Below, one piece after another: positions 17,880 through 24,985 of a stretch of 64,000 nucleotides of DNA. Position numbers and translations under genes: made by a program. Position 1 is the first letter of the stretch, and every line of letters starts with the position of its first letter. The stretch comes from Leeia speluncae (GTDB lineage: Bacteria > Pseudomonadota > Gammaproteobacteria > Burkholderiales > Leeiaceae). The DNA lies in assembly GCF_020564625.1 (NCBI RefSeq), contig NZ_JAJBZT010000005.1:248001-312000 (forward strand), given 5' to 3'. The notes beneath the pieces were generated by a model. That model searched no databases and was not told the origin of the DNA. It worked only from the letters and a program-made list of their open reading frames with translations.

Positions 17880-18782
17880 TTAAATTGTAGGCAAATGCAC
17901 ACCCTCCAACTCTTTGGAAAATAACGCTTCCAGTGTTAGCGCCTGTTGCACATCCACCAACTCACCACCAGATGCTTTAATTGCCTCTAATGCACTCCAG
18001 AGATCTTCCTTTTGTACCGTCCAGCGCTTTCGCCCACCAGTCTCTGGGACAATATCTGCATTAAAGGCCTCGCCAAAGTAACGGATATGCGCCTCACTTG
18101 AACGCTTTGCAATTTCAGATGGCGTTTGAACCATCACTAGCCGGCCATTTAATATCAGCCCAAATCGATCGGCAATTCGCTCAACATCAAACAGCACATG
18201 CGAAGAGAAAAATAGCGTACCGCCGCCAGCTTTATATTCAGAAAGCAAATCCACGACTAGCTTTCGGCCTACTGGATCCAAGCCTGAAAGCGGCTCATCT
18301 AGCACCAATAGTCTAGGATTGACTGCCATTGCTTGTGCTAATGCAGTTCGCTGTGCCATTCCTTTAGAAAACTTATAAATAGGCTTATCTGCGACATCTG
18401 CAATGCCAAATCGGTCCAGCCATCTCATAATGTATTGTTTACGATTATCTGGCTTGACCTGATGAAAGTACAACATGCCATCAACACATTCAAACGGTGT
18501 TAATCGATCATATAAATTATTAGTTTCTGCCACATACGCAACTCCAACTCTAGCACTAGGTTTTGTTGGTGGCTGGCCAAACAAAAGCACATCACCTGAG
18601 CTCGGTGCATATAGTCCCATTAGAGATTTTATCGTACTGCTTTTACCTGCCCCATTCGGACCAATAAATCCAAAAACCTCGCCCTGGCTAACCGATAAAT
18701 TAATATCTTCAAGAATTGTCTTTTGACGCCACTTTTGTCTGACTATCTTGGTTAAATGGCGCAACTCAATCGCAACACTCAC
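17880..18782 (-). CDS. ABC transporter ATP-binding protein (pilin locus)
   Basis: A 300-aa ATPase that should energise an ABC-2 export system. Walker A is GPNGAGKSS (~40-48), the signature is an unusual FSKGMAQR instead of LSGGQ, Walker B is LLVLDEPLSGLD, and the H-loop is SSHV. The C-terminal ~85 residues are an accessory extension. A GTG at 18782 is preferred to a TTG at 18788 because AAGGAT is correctly spaced only for the GTG. The probable permease is at 23157-23963 on the same strand, separated by two genes. It is the last gene of the minus-strand pilin locus. Substrate unknown. Confidence 0.9.
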   Translation of the reverse strand: MSVAIELRHLTKIVRQKWRQKTILEDINLSVSQGEVFGFIGPNGAGKSSTIKSLMGLYAPSSGDVLLFGQPPTKPSARVGVAYVAETNNLYDRLTPFECVDGMLYFHQVKPDNRKQYIMRWLDRFGIADVADKPIYKFSKGMAQRTALAQAMAVNPRLLVLDEPLSGLDPVGRKLVVDLLSEYKAGGGTLFFSSHVLFDVERIADRFGLILNGRLVMVQTPSEIAKRSSEAHIRYFGEAFNADIVPETGGRKRWTVQKEDLWSALEAIKASGGELVDVQQALTLEALFSKELEGVHLPTI

Positions 18783-18792
18783 AAACAAATCC

Positions 18793-19635
18793 TTATTTCT
18801 GATTAACTAACCGGACTTTACCGCGCTCATCAATAACAAATCTTGCACCCAACGGATCCATAGGCTCATGCTCAATTAGTTGTTGAGTCATCAGATCATC
18901 CCAACTTGTTGGCAAATGGCCTACCCTCTGTTGATAGGTTGCTATGCTTTGCGTCAACTTTACTACCAATTGATTTCTAGCTTTTTGCTGCTCAAGATAT
19001 TTCTTAAACTCTGGATCACCAGCTTGAGAGATCAAAAGATCTAATGCTTTCTCTGCAACTTCCGGTGTTGGCGTCCTTGCGTACCATTTCGCAGCAATTA
19101 CCTGTAAAGCGACTTTAAATTGAGGGGCAGCAACGGCTGCTTTTTCAACCAGTTTAGCGGCACCAAGATAATCATCCTTAAACTGCTGTAAATTAAACCC
19201 CGCATAAAAATAAGGGAATGGATCTTTTTTTCTTGCCTCTGCAGCATTCAATAAAATCTGCTGAGTTTGGTCAACATACCCCATCCACGGCAGGGTAGCT
19301 TCTGCCACATAGTAATTATCTTCATGCGCAGGCAATAAAACAGACACCTGCTTTTGTAGCTCCATCACCGCAGAACGCGTTTCTGGTGCCATTTGCTGTG
19401 TAGAAGAAACTAACACTCGCATGAAAAGTAAATTTCCAGCAAGGTGAGAATCCCCCCCCGCAAGAAAAATAGAAGCAGGTGCTGGGAGAACAACATCCGG
19501 ATGGCTTAAATTGCGCTGATAATTTTTAGCCTCATAAACCTGATCCTTTGTTAGAGACACATATATGCCACCAAAAAGGATCAGTAAAGCCAATTGAATC
19601 AGGACATCAACGCGGATTGTCTTGCTGCTTGCCAT
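18793..19635 (-). CDS. Membrane-anchored protein of unknown function with internal G8 tract
   Basis: A 280-aa protein with one N-terminal transmembrane anchor (VLIQLALLILFGGIYVSL, ~10-27) and a long helical, TPR-like extracytoplasmic part (YFYAGFNLQQFKDDYLGAAKLVEKAAVAAP). The C-terminus (YQQRVGHLPTSWDDLMTQQLI...DPLGARFVIDERGKVRLVNQ) resembles the PulG-like pattern seen in type II/IV pilin-associated proteins. ATG 19635 has a GGGAAA site; a TTG lies one codon earlier. It overlaps the upstream glycosyltransferase-like gene by 29 bases and precedes the ATPase by 10. Codons 58-60 lie in a run of eight G on the coding strand. Function is not known; the context suggests a partner of the ABC system or the pilus. 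Confidence 0.7.
   Translation of the reverse strand: MASSKTIRVDVLIQLALLILFGGIYVSLTKDQVYEAKNYQRNLSHPDVVLPAPASIFLAGGDSHLAGNLLFMRVLVSSTQQMAPETRSAVMELQKQVSVLLPAHEDNYYVAEATLPWMGYVDQTQQILLNAAEARKKDPFPYFYAGFNLQQFKDDYLGAAKLVEKAAVAAPQFKVALQVIAAKWYARTPTPEVAEKALDLLISQAGDPEFKKYLEQQKARNQLVVKLTQSIATYQQRVGHLPTSWDDLMTQQLIEHEPMDPLGARFVIDERGKVRLVNQK
19452..19459 (-). repeat. G8 homopolymer inside a coding region
   Basis: Eight consecutive C on the plus strand (G on the coding strand) encode part of an AGGD segment of the membrane-anchored protein. Gain or loss of one base would frameshift the protein near residue 60. Poly-G tracts of this kind drive phase variation in Neisseria, although active ones are usually longer. 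Confidence 0.6.
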
Positions 19636-22600
19636 CAACCATTTCCCTTAACGCTACCGCCACACGTGCCAACACATCAGACCACGGCTCCCACGGACCT
19701 TGTTGACGGAACATTTTTATCGTTGGATAAAAATGGCTACTTTCACCTTCCGTCCCCCACCTAAAATCAGTATGTACCGCATAATTTAATAACCACACTG
19801 GCTTACCTAAGGCAGCTGCAAGATGGACAATTCCTGTATCAGGTGCAATCACTAGATCTAGGTTCATGATTAACGCAGCGGTATCTAATAAGCTCTCACA
19901 CAATGCGCCACCATTCACTAACCTCTCTAAAAAGGCAGGCGCCTGAAATACTTGGTTGGACGCATCATCTTTTTGCAGTGAAATTAGGCTAACCCCTTCG
20001 ACATCCAATAAAGATAACCAGTCCTTTAAATGCGTAGACCTGAAATGGTCTGCTTGTAAACCAGGGTTTCCTGCCCAAACAATGCCTACTTTTAATCCCG
20101 GCAATTCTTTTAGCTGCGTTGCATACTTTAAAGTTAACTCTTCTGGGACATTTAGATATGAATGATCAACAGGTGTAGCTGGCTTTTCTGACTCCCATTC
20201 AGCATACAGTTGCATAACTGGCCGAATACACTCATAGTCCCGCTCATATTCTTCAATTCCATTTAGCTCAATCAGTTCATAATCATGTGTTTGTACATTT
20301 AATAGGGGAAGAATGTCTTTTCCTACAGCTAATCGGCAGCCTTTTTTTCCAATTTTATTTAGCATTCTCCAAGCCTGGATTAGGTCTCCTAAACCTTGGT
20401 CCTGATAAATAAGTACCTGCTCTGGCAATATCGCATCAAGATTCCCCCTTGATGAAATACGAGGATTTAAACCGATCGCATAATTCTTCCAGCCTTCGGA
20501 ATATATGCCGCACCGAATCTGCATCCATCCAATTACCCAATGAAGATGTCGCTTGTTTTCCTCATCTAATGTTTGCATTACCTCCAGAAGTGGTTTAAGC
20601 ACCTCTTCAATATTGCCACCTAAGTGGCCAAATTGAATTAATGCATCAACTACATTTTCTTTATCAAGAGCATTGATATCAAAGGAATTCTCAGTTACAA
20701 GGCATTCATAGCGTTGCCTTGCCTCATCTTTCAAACTTAATTGTCCCATTGATAAAATAAACATGATTTCTTGAGAAAATGACAACTCATTTCTTAGTTT
20801 AATCAATTTAAAAGAGGCCAACCAACCAAGATAAGGCGAACGACATTTTAGTGAAATTTCTTGAAGCAGCTCCCAACCTGGTTCAAAAGCAGGATAAAAC
20901 TTTAAGAATCGCTCCAAGTAATCAACGGCAACCAATAACTTCCCATTATTAATACTAAACAAAGCCAAATAATAAAATGCTCTAACATCTTTATCCGCAA
21001 TAAGAAGCAACTCTTCTTCTAAATGCAACTTTTCTGCAAGTAGAGACTTTTTTAATACATAAGCAACATAAGCTCGTGCAAGGATTATCTCAATTTGATT
21101 TGGATACGCCTGATTAGCATTTGTCACTAGGTTCGCCCAATCTATTGAACGATTCCCTCCTTGCACACAAACTTGTGACAATATCCATGCATGCGCAAAA
21201 CATGGCGAATTCGATAATATAAAATTGTTCGCTAGACTTACTTGTGCTTGGGCATCGTTGAAAGCAAACAATGCTTCTTTTAGTCCGTCAGCAAATGTTG
21301 GATTCTCAATTTGATCAAACGCGCCCTTTAAAGCATCTATAAGCACATTGTCATTACACTCAAGCGCCCTCAACCACACCCAGTCTGGCAATTGATTTTG
21401 GCCAGCCAAACTCATTGCAAATAGGCTTTTCCAATCAGGTGTAAAATATGTATTCAAATATTGACCAGCTACATCAGATAACAATGCATGAGAACGGCGC
21501 CAATCAATCAAAGCAGATGTTAGATCATTTTTTATAAATGAAGACCATTCCACGGCAGAGGATCGGCGGAATATCCTCATGCTTTGATACCATGAGGAAG
21601 GCTTTTCAGAAGTCCCCCATCGCCAGTCTTGCCCCTGCTCACTAATTAGCATCCACACAGGCACACCCAAGGCGCCCGCAAGATGTGCAACAGATGTATC
21701 AACTGAAATTACCAAATCTAACTGACTAATTAATGCTGCAGAGTCAGCAAAACTCTCAAATTTATCGCCCACACGATGAATGCAAGCCCATCCCTCATAC
21801 ATTTTTGGAACATCAAACTCATGTTGGCAAATAAACCAATCGATCTCCGGTATCGCAAAGAGTTGGCAAAAACTCTTCCACGTTGTAGAACGAAAATGAT
21901 CCCACCCATGGTTAGGGTTACCTTTCCAAATAATCCCTACTTTAGGATAACGACACTTTTCTAATGCTGAAGCCCACTTCAATTCAGAATTTTTCGGAAT
22001 GGATAAATAGGCTGACTCCGCCACGGGCCCTTCACTATCTAACATAGCTGGCAAATCCATCATCCGAATTTGCGCAGTCACCATATCTAAAGAAACTTCT
22101 TCTGAACCTTCTAGTGCGCCGGAATGATCCTGATTCATGGAGGGAGAAAATAACCCCATTAACTGCGGAGATAAATTTAAAATTGTACGGATGCCCATTT
22201 GATGAAGCCGCGCAATGTAGCGGGCACACATAATGACATCTCCCGCTCCTTGCTCTCCATGAATCAGCAACACCAAATCAGATGCTATATGACCATCCCA
22301 TGCTGGGAGATGCATTAACTCTGGATACTTATATAATTCCTCTGCTGCATCTGCTCTACAGCGATACAGAGGCCACCCTTTTTCATAATCTCCTTGTATT
22401 AAATAGGCTAAACCCACAGTAAACAGAAGCATCTGATCTTCAACAGGAAATAAATCTTTCCTCTGTATGAATAAGTTTGTTAGTAAAGAATAAGCCGGTG
22501 CGACAAACGCTGCTGCAGAAATTTCTGTAAGGGTTGCAGTAGTGGCATCTTCAATTGCAATATTTGTTAGTTTTTCAATACCCCGGTTTGAAGAATCGAA

Positions 22601-23134
22601 AAGATTTGCCATCCATACAGCAGAGGCTACAGAAGACTGCTGTGTAGCTAAATCTGATACCAAAGACCAACGTTCAGTTTCTGCAATATATAAGAAATTT
22701 CGACGGCTATTCACTAATAAGTCGAAGTATAAACCGCGATATTCAATAACATTTATATCAAGTTCATATGCCCGCTTCGCATGGGTGAGTGCAGAAAGGC
22801 TTTTTGCCGTATGAAAGTAACAAAAGGATAACAAATAATGGATATGTGCATTTAGCTCGTTCTCTTTCAGCAACGAATGCCAATGAGGAATCGCCTCAGC
22901 AAACCGGCCATTTTGCATGGCCATTACTGAAAAATTGTACTTAACGGCAGATACATCTGCAGCTAGTACTAAGGCTCGTTTGTAAGCATCATAAGCTTCT
23001 GCTACTTGCCCCAAAGACTGATGGCAAACCCCAACTTGAAACCAATAGTCTCCGGAACTTTCATTCAATTGCTTTAAACGAAGCAATGCTTCTTTGAATT
23101 GCCCATCAGCAATTAGTGCTTTAATTTCACCCAT
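19607..23134 (-). CDS. Large TPR protein with two glycosyltransferase-9-like modules
   Basis: A 1175-aa protein without signal peptide, so cytosolic. The N-terminus (~1-130) has TPR helices (YWFQVGVCHQSLGQVAEAYDAYKRAL). A first GT-B/heptosyltransferase-like module spans ~280-540, with LLIHGEQGAGDVIMCARY, VGIIWKGNPNH and VISVDTSVAHLAGALGVPVW. A helical linker follows. A second module at ~900-1165 repeats the pattern: LIYQDQGLGDLIQAW, VGIVWAGNPG and VIAPDTGIVHLAAALGKPVW, and both end in an RWGTE/S...F(Y) stretch. The family I know usually has one such module after TPRs. It lies between the ABC-2 permease gene (22 bases upstream) and the membrane-anchored gene. Glycan transfer to pilin or to an exported polymer is an inference; donor and acceptor are unknown. 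Confidence 0.8.
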   Translation of the reverse strand: MGEIKALIADGQFKEALLRLKQLNESSGDYWFQVGVCHQSLGQVAEAYDAYKRALVLAADVSAVKYNFSVMAMQNGRFAEAIPHWHSLLKENELNAHIHYLLSFCYFHTAKSLSALTHAKRAYELDINVIEYRGLYFDLLVNSRRNFLYIAETERWSLVSDLATQQSSVASAVWMANLFDSSNRGIEKLTNIAIEDATTATLTEISAAAFVAPAYSLLTNLFIQRKDLFPVEDQMLLFTVGLAYLIQGDYEKGWPLYRCRADAAEELYKYPELMHLPAWDGHIASDLVLLIHGEQGAGDVIMCARYIARLHQMGIRTILNLSPQLMGLFSPSMNQDHSGALEGSEEVSLDMVTAQIRMMDLPAMLDSEGPVAESAYLSIPKNSELKWASALEKCRYPKVGIIWKGNPNHGWDHFRSTTWKSFCQLFAIPEIDWFICQHEFDVPKMYEGWACIHRVGDKFESFADSAALISQLDLVISVDTSVAHLAGALGVPVWMLISEQGQDWRWGTSEKPSSWYQSMRIFRRSSAVEWSSFIKNDLTSALIDWRRSHALLSDVAGQYLNTYFTPDWKSLFAMSLAGQNQLPDWVWLRALECNDNVLIDALKGAFDQIENPTFADGLKEALFAFNDAQAQVSLANNFILSNSPCFAHAWILSQVCVQGGNRSIDWANLVTNANQAYPNQIEIILARAYVAYVLKKSLLAEKLHLEEELLLIADKDVRAFYYLALFSINNGKLLVAVDYLERFLKFYPAFEPGWELLQEISLKCRSPYLGWLASFKLIKLRNELSFSQEIMFILSMGQLSLKDEARQRYECLVTENSFDINALDKENVVDALIQFGHLGGNIEEVLKPLLEVMQTLDEENKRHLHWVIGWMQIRCGIYSEGWKNYAIGLNPRISSRGNLDAILPEQVLIYQDQGLGDLIQAWRMLNKIGKKGCRLAVGKDILPLLNVQTHDYELIELNGIEEYERDYECIRPVMQLYAEWESEKPATPVDHSYLNVPEELTLKYATQLKELPGLKVGIVWAGNPGLQADHFRSTHLKDWLSLLDVEGVSLISLQKDDASNQVFQAPAFLERLVNGGALCESLLDTAALIMNLDLVIAPDTGIVHLAAALGKPVWLLNYAVHTDFRWGTEGESSHFYPTIKMFRQQGPWEPWSDVLARVAVALREMVDGKQQDNPR

Positions 23135-23156
23135 ATAGAGAGGCCCATATATTTAA

Positions 23157-23963
23157 TTATTCGAATTTTCTTCTATTTAGCAAAAGAATCGCCATCATTA
23201 AGATGAGACCAGCATAACTCATATTCGCCGTAATATTACTCAAGACTTGGGACACCGAGTAATCAACACCATACAAGACACTATCACGCCAATCTAAACG
23301 AGACAGATCTGGAATAATCCATTTCAGCCAGAGCAAAGGGGATGTTAAAGATTGCTTTAATTGTGAAGCAGCATCAGGATCAAACAAAATATAGTTAATC
23401 GCGGCATGTATACTTCTGGCCGAAATCGCAAAGATGAATGAGAGTACAAATGCAAGAAAAGGGGTTTTACTGATGACAATAAACAAGAACATCACCGAGA
23501 CAATTAGCAGTTGCTCTATAAATGAACCGATGAACACAAGCGGAAGATGCTGTATGACCGGCTGAGATAATCCAGGATATTTCTGAAGCCCCCATTTCGC
23601 CATTAAATACATACAGCCATATGAGATCATTTGGAACACAAGAACAAAGCTAACAACAGCAAGCCAACGCCCAACAAGCAATAAAATACGATGAACAGGC
23701 AACACGAGCACACTATTAATTAGTTTTCTATCGATATCTGCGGCGAACATCAACTGAGCAATCGTTAGCCCGACAAAAAGCCCTAGCACTCTAGTCGCAC
23801 TGATACCGATATCAATTGAAACAATACTTGGTTGCCTAGGTGAAAACGCATTGGCAACAAACATTGAAACAGCAACACAAAAAACACAAAACAATACTAA
23901 TGGCCATACTTTACTTCTTAACGCCATTTTAAGTGTTTGAATATAAAAAACGACCAAGCTCAT
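23157..23963 (-). CDS. ABC-2-type membrane permease
   Basis: A 268-aa inner-membrane protein with about six hydrophobic segments. The pattern of an N-terminal helix, a short extracytoplasmic loop, a pair of helices around FAADIDRKLINSVLVLPVHRILLLVGRW and a C-terminal helix ending in LLNRRKFE is that of ABC-2 transporter permeases. Its likely partner is the ATPase at 17880-18782. Its start ATG has AAGG 7 bases upstream. A hairpin terminator separates it from the pilin-type genes immediately upstream, so its expression from the pilin promoters would be partial. Substrate unknown. Confidence 0.78.
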   Translation of the reverse strand: MSLVVFYIQTLKMALRSKVWPLVLFCVFCVAVSMFVANAFSPRQPSIVSIDIGISATRVLGLFVGLTIAQLMFAADIDRKLINSVLVLPVHRILLLVGRWLAVVSFVLVFQMISYGCMYLMAKWGLQKYPGLSQPVIQHLPLVFIGSFIEQLLIVSVMFLFIVISKTPFLAFVLSFIFAISARSIHAAINYILFDPDAASQLKQSLTSPLLWLKWIIPDLSRLDWRDSVLYGVDYSVSQVLSNITANMSYAGLILMMAILLLNRRKFE

Positions 23964-23990
23964 TGCTAAGCCTTACTTTTTGGGCAATAG

Positions 23991-24022
23991 AAAAAGAAAA
24001 AGCACCTCATAGAGGTGCTTTT
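23991..24022 (-). terminator. Terminator or attenuator after the pilin genes
   Basis: AAAAGCACCTC and GAGGTGCTTTT pair around a 3-base loop, and the minus strand continues with a T-rich run (TTTTTCTTTTTCT). It lies 17 bases past the stop of the 111-aa exported protein and 28 before the permease start, a normal position for limiting read-through from a highly expressed pilin operon. Confidence 0.85.
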
Positions 24023-24038
24023 CTGAGATCAAAACTGA

Positions 24039-24374
24039 TTAGCAACCAGTAGTAGTAGAGCTAATTGTCGCAGCAGAAGTCCAAGAACCACTTGATGCAA
24101 CTGCGCCGCCAGCAGTGCTGCCGCCGTACTTGATATTACCTTTATTAGAGCCGGCGCATACACCAACTTGAGTTGCATCTTGAGTGTAGTCCATTACAAC
24201 GTTCGCAGAACATTGCTGAGTGAAGCCTGCCTTAATAAAGTTTGTACCTGAAGCAACTGCTACAGAAGTACCAGATCCGTTACATACTGCGGTTGCACCT
24301 GCAGTAGTAGATGCCAAAGAAATTACTGCTGCACCAGCCAAGAAACCAATTTTTAACGCTGTTTGCTTATCCAT
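24039..24374 (-). CDS. Exported four-cysteine protein, candidate detached pilin globular domain (PilA-C/Spc-like)
   Basis: A 111-aa protein with a Sec signal peptide (KIGFLAGAAVISLASTTAGATA, cleavage near residue 29) and an excellent GGAGTGAT site before its ATG. The mature ~82 residues are Gly/Ser/Thr/Ala-rich with four cysteines: AVC, QQCSAN, GVCAG and a terminal TGC. Such spacing and a cysteine at the very C-terminus are typical of type IV pilin beta-domains. The phrases FIKAGFTQQCSANV and SNKGNIKYGGSTAGGAV resemble, from memory, the PilA-C/Spc proteins next to short PilA-N pilins in Geobacter. It lies 66 bases after the first short pilin. It could instead be an unrelated small secreted protein; a structure comparison would decide. 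Confidence 0.6.
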   Translation of the reverse strand: MDKQTALKIGFLAGAAVISLASTTAGATAVCNGSGTSVAVASGTNFIKAGFTQQCSANVVMDYTQDATQVGVCAGSNKGNIKYGGSTAGGAVASSGSWTSAATISSTTTGC

Positions 24375-24440
24375 TACTTATCACTCCAAAATATTTTTTG
24401 CTGTTTTAAACTCAGAACACAAATTCAAAAACAATACAAA

Positions 24441-24623
24441 TTATGTATTTGAGTTTGCAGTTGCATTGGTCAAGAAGTTGCGAGCGTCTGACTGAGCAGC
24501 TTTGTTTTCGCCTTTTTTGGTGTACTCACTGAACTGAGGAATCGCAATAGCAGCCAAGATACCGATAATTGCAACAACGATCATTAGTTCGATCAGAGTA
24601 AAACCTTTTTGCAGCTTTTTCAT
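24441..24623 (-). CDS. Very short type IV pilin (PilA-N type)
   Basis: A complete 60-aa prepilin. The leader MKKLQKG is cut by prepilin peptidase before F1; the mature protein is 53 residues with the invariant Glu5 ([20 protein letters not shown]). Aromatic residues are at F1, F24, Y27 and F43; F1, F24 and Y27 coincide with positions found in Geobacter PilA. The frame ends with a clean TAA after ATANSNT, and there is no downstream continuation of a pilin head in this gene. A strong AGAGGTG site precedes the ATG and a sigma54-type promoter lies ~65 bases upstream. Normal betaproteobacterial pilins are ~140-170 aa, so this is a natural short form or half of a split pilin with the adjacent 111-aa protein. 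Confidence 0.9.
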   Translation of the reverse strand: MKKLQKGFTLIELMIVVAIIGILAAIAIPQFSEYTKKGENKAAQSDARNFLTNATANSNT

Positions 24624-24686
24624 TTAAACACCTCTTTCAAAGAATGGGCTGTTAATTCACAAACAGCATGTGGCCACTTAAACCAT

Positions 24687-24702
24687 GCATAAATCATGCC
24701 AG
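24687..24702 (-). promoter_or_regulatory. Sigma54-type promoter of the first short pilin
   Basis: CTGGCATGATTTATGC on the minus strand has the obligatory GG-N10-GC spacing and differs from the consensus TGGCAC-N5-TTGC at two positions. The predicted start is about 53 bases before the pilin ATG. Sigma54 control through PilR is usual for type IV pilin genes. Confidence 0.75.
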
Positions 24703-24746
24703 CAACATTAAACAAACTCAAGATCATTCAATAATATTAATAAAAA

Positions 24747-24926
24747 TTAATGATTTGAAATGCTTAATGTTAAAAAATTTCTAGCATCCGTAATAGCTGC
24801 TTTGTTTTCAGCCTTTGCCTGAGACTCTGCAAACATAGGAATGCTGATCATAGCAAGGATTCCGAGAATACATAGGACTAGCATGATTTCTATCATTGTA
24901 AAACCGCTATGTTTCATTTGTGACAT
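24747..24926 (-). CDS. Second very short type IV pilin, 59 aa
   Basis: A complete 59-aa prepilin that is easily missed because of its size. The leader MSQMKHSG is followed by FTMIEIMLVLCILGILAMI with Glu5 conserved, giving a mature chain of 51 residues. Aligned without gaps to the neighbouring pilin it shares P22, F24, E26 and the block AENKAA..DARNFLT (30-45), so the two are paralogues that stop at about the same place. It carries an extra Cys11 in the membrane helix and lacks Tyr27. No strong ribosome site is evident. Its own sigma54-type promoter lies in the 3' end of the upstream ligase-like gene. It could be a minor or priming pilin, or a degenerating duplicate. Confidence 0.8.
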   Translation of the reverse strand: MSQMKHSGFTMIEIMLVLCILGILAMISIPMFAESQAKAENKAAITDARNFLTLSISNH

Positions 24927-24969
24927 AAACCAATGCCTAGTCTGGAATTTGCTATTTAATCATGAATTA

Positions 24970-24985
24970 GCAATTTTCATGCCTG
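24970..24985 (-). promoter_or_regulatory. Sigma54-type promoter of the second short pilin
   Basis: CAGGCATGAAAATTGC on the minus strand shows GG-N10-GC and the same GGCATG core as the promoter of the first pilin, with a perfect TTGC at -12. It overlaps the last codons of the ligase-like gene and predicts a start ~33 bases before the ATG at 24926. Confidence 0.65.

Noticed and set aside
24441-24623. The short pilin as a frameshifted remnant of a full-length pilin
   Set aside because: No pilin head continues in another frame before the next gene's own signal peptide, and two paralogues end at about the same place with intact promoters.
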